Source of the DNA: JBFGFG01 sp041627475
Lineage (GTDB): Bacteria > Actinomycetota > Nitriliruptoria > Nitriliruptorales > Nitriliruptoraceae
DNA: 6,528 nucleotides
Direction: 5' to 3'
NCBI GenBank assembly: GCA_041627475.1
Contig: JBFKQZ010000182.1
Coordinates: 1 to 6,528 of the forward strand
The position numbers and the translations under genes were made by a program. Of the stretch, positions 5,850 to 6,528 are shown one piece after another (position 1 is the first letter of the stretch; each line of letters begins with the position of its first letter). Below the pieces are notes generated by a model. The model worked only from the letters and a program-made list of their open reading frames with translations, made no database searches and was not told the origin of the DNA.

Positions 5850-6528
5850 TGGGCCAGGGTCACGCACACGCGCTGCACGTGCACGGGCACTCGCCGGTGC
5901 ACCGCATGGCGCCCGAGGCGAAGGTCGTCGCGGTCGTCGCGTTCGTCCTGTCGGTGGCGCTGACGCCCCGTGAGGCGCTGTGGGTCTTCGCGCTCGACGC
6001 GGTCGCCCTGCTCGCGATCGCCCGGATCGCCGGGGTGCGCTACCGGTTCCTGTTCAGCCGCATGCTCGTCGTGCTGCCGTTCGTGCTGTTCGCGCTGGCG
6101 CTCCCGTTCATCGCCAGCGGTGAACGCACCGAGGTCCTCGGCGTCAGCGTTGCGGTCGAGGGCCTGTGGGGGATGGCCACGATCCTGTCGCGGTCGCTGC
6201 TCGGCGTCGCGGCGTCCGTGCTGCTCGCGGCGACGACCGAGGTCCCGCGGATCCTGCGTGGCCTGGAACGGCTGCGGGTGCCCCCCGTCCTCACGCAGAT
6301 CGCCGCGTTCATGCTGCGCTACCTCGAGGTGATCGCCGGCGAGCTCGGCCGCATGCGCCGCGCCATGACCGCCCGCGGCTACGACCCGCGGTGGCTGTGG
6401 CAGGCGAAGCCGATCGCCGCCAGCGCGGGTGCCCTGTTCATCCGATCGTACGAACGCGGCGAACGTGTCCACGCGGCGATGCTCGCCCGCGGCTGGGACG
6501 GCACGATGCCCGACCTCGTCGCCGACCG
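5849..6528 (+). CDS. cbiQ: ECF-type cobalt/nickel transporter, transmembrane coupling subunit CbiQ/NikQ (3' end outside window)
   Basis: This T-component of the transporter couples ATP hydrolysis by CbiO/NikO to movement of the CbiM/NikM subunit in the inner membrane. The 226 visible codons run off the right edge without a stop. Typical features are SPVHRMAPEAK at 15-25, hydrophobic helices at about 26-40, 45-61 and 71-90, a further helix near 107-128, and LRYLEVIAGELGRMRRAM at 156-173. Both Ala-Arg-Gly coupling motifs are present: ARG at 175-177 (MTARGYDP) and 213-215 (MLARGWDG). These contact the ATPase subunits in characterised ECF transporters. The N-terminus before the first helix is His-rich (His5, 7, 10, 12, 14 and 18), a possible metal-handling tail. 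The ATG overlaps the stop of the preceding repeat ORF. CbiQ is usually about 240-270 residues, so only a short tail is missing; an ATPase gene is expected next. Confidence 0.95.
   Translation, partial: MGQGHAHALHVHGHSPVHRMAPEAKVVAVVAFVLSVALTPREALWVFALDAVALLAIARIAGVRYRFLFSRMLVVLPFVLFALALPFIASGERTEVLGVSVAVEGLWGMATILSRSLLGVAASVLLAATTEVPRILRGLERLRVPPVLTQIAAFMLRYLEVIAGELGRMRRAMTARGYDPRWLWQAKPIAASAGALFIRSYERGERVHAAMLARGWDGTMPDLVAD

Noticed and set aside
5970..6332. A 120-codon + strand ORF inside cbiQ
   Set aside because: It is a Ser/Arg/Cys-rich out-of-frame shadow of cbiQ, whose own frame is open from 5849 to the window end.
5549..6472. Long minus-strand frame over the repeats and cbiQ
   Set aside because: It reads the repeats as low-complexity sequence and then mirrors cbiQ; no domain is visible. 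CbiQ on the + strand has clear family motifs and a ribosome site.

Overview
The window is high-GC DNA with short or overlapping gene junctions. Every complete or partial gene is on the + strand. A DUF4191 membrane protein, a family I know from Actinomycetota, plus the GC-rich codon use, point to an actinomycete. A Nocardioides-like lineage is possible, but the sequence does not prove it.

The left part (1-4484) is a tight housekeeping run: the 3' part of pth (peptidyl-tRNA hydrolase), a DUF4191 two-helix membrane protein that overlaps it by ATGA, and mfd (transcription-repair coupling factor), which starts 3 nt after the DUF4191 stop. The run closes at a long perfect inverted repeat (4485-4536) just after the mfd stop. 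It is either a terminator without a T-tract or an interspersed palindrome.

The right part (4551-6528) is a metal-uptake operon of the energy-coupling factor (ECF) type. Its promoter region carries two 15-bp palindromes of the 7-1-7 Fur-superfamily form, 35 bp apart centre to centre, around a possible -10 element. The first gene encodes a CbiM/NikM substrate-binding membrane protein fused to a PDGLE (NikN-like) domain. The last gene, cut by the window end, encodes the CbiQ/NikQ transmembrane coupling protein. The ATPase (cbiO/nikO) is expected just downstream. The substrate is Co2+ or Ni2+. The leader is too short for a cobalamin riboswitch, so control by a metal-sensing Fur-family repressor (Nur, Zur or similar) is the better inference.

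The most unusual element lies between these two transporter genes: three tandem 69-bp repeats (5625-5831) inside a 77-codon ORF. Its start codon overlaps the cbiM stop (ATGA) and its stop codon overlaps the cbiQ start (TAATG). This is the architecture known for mycobacterial interspersed repetitive units (MIRUs), here in a metal transporter operon. The end of the repeat block can fold into a hairpin that covers part of the cbiQ Shine-Dalgarno sequence, so translation of the repeat ORF may be needed to open cbiQ.
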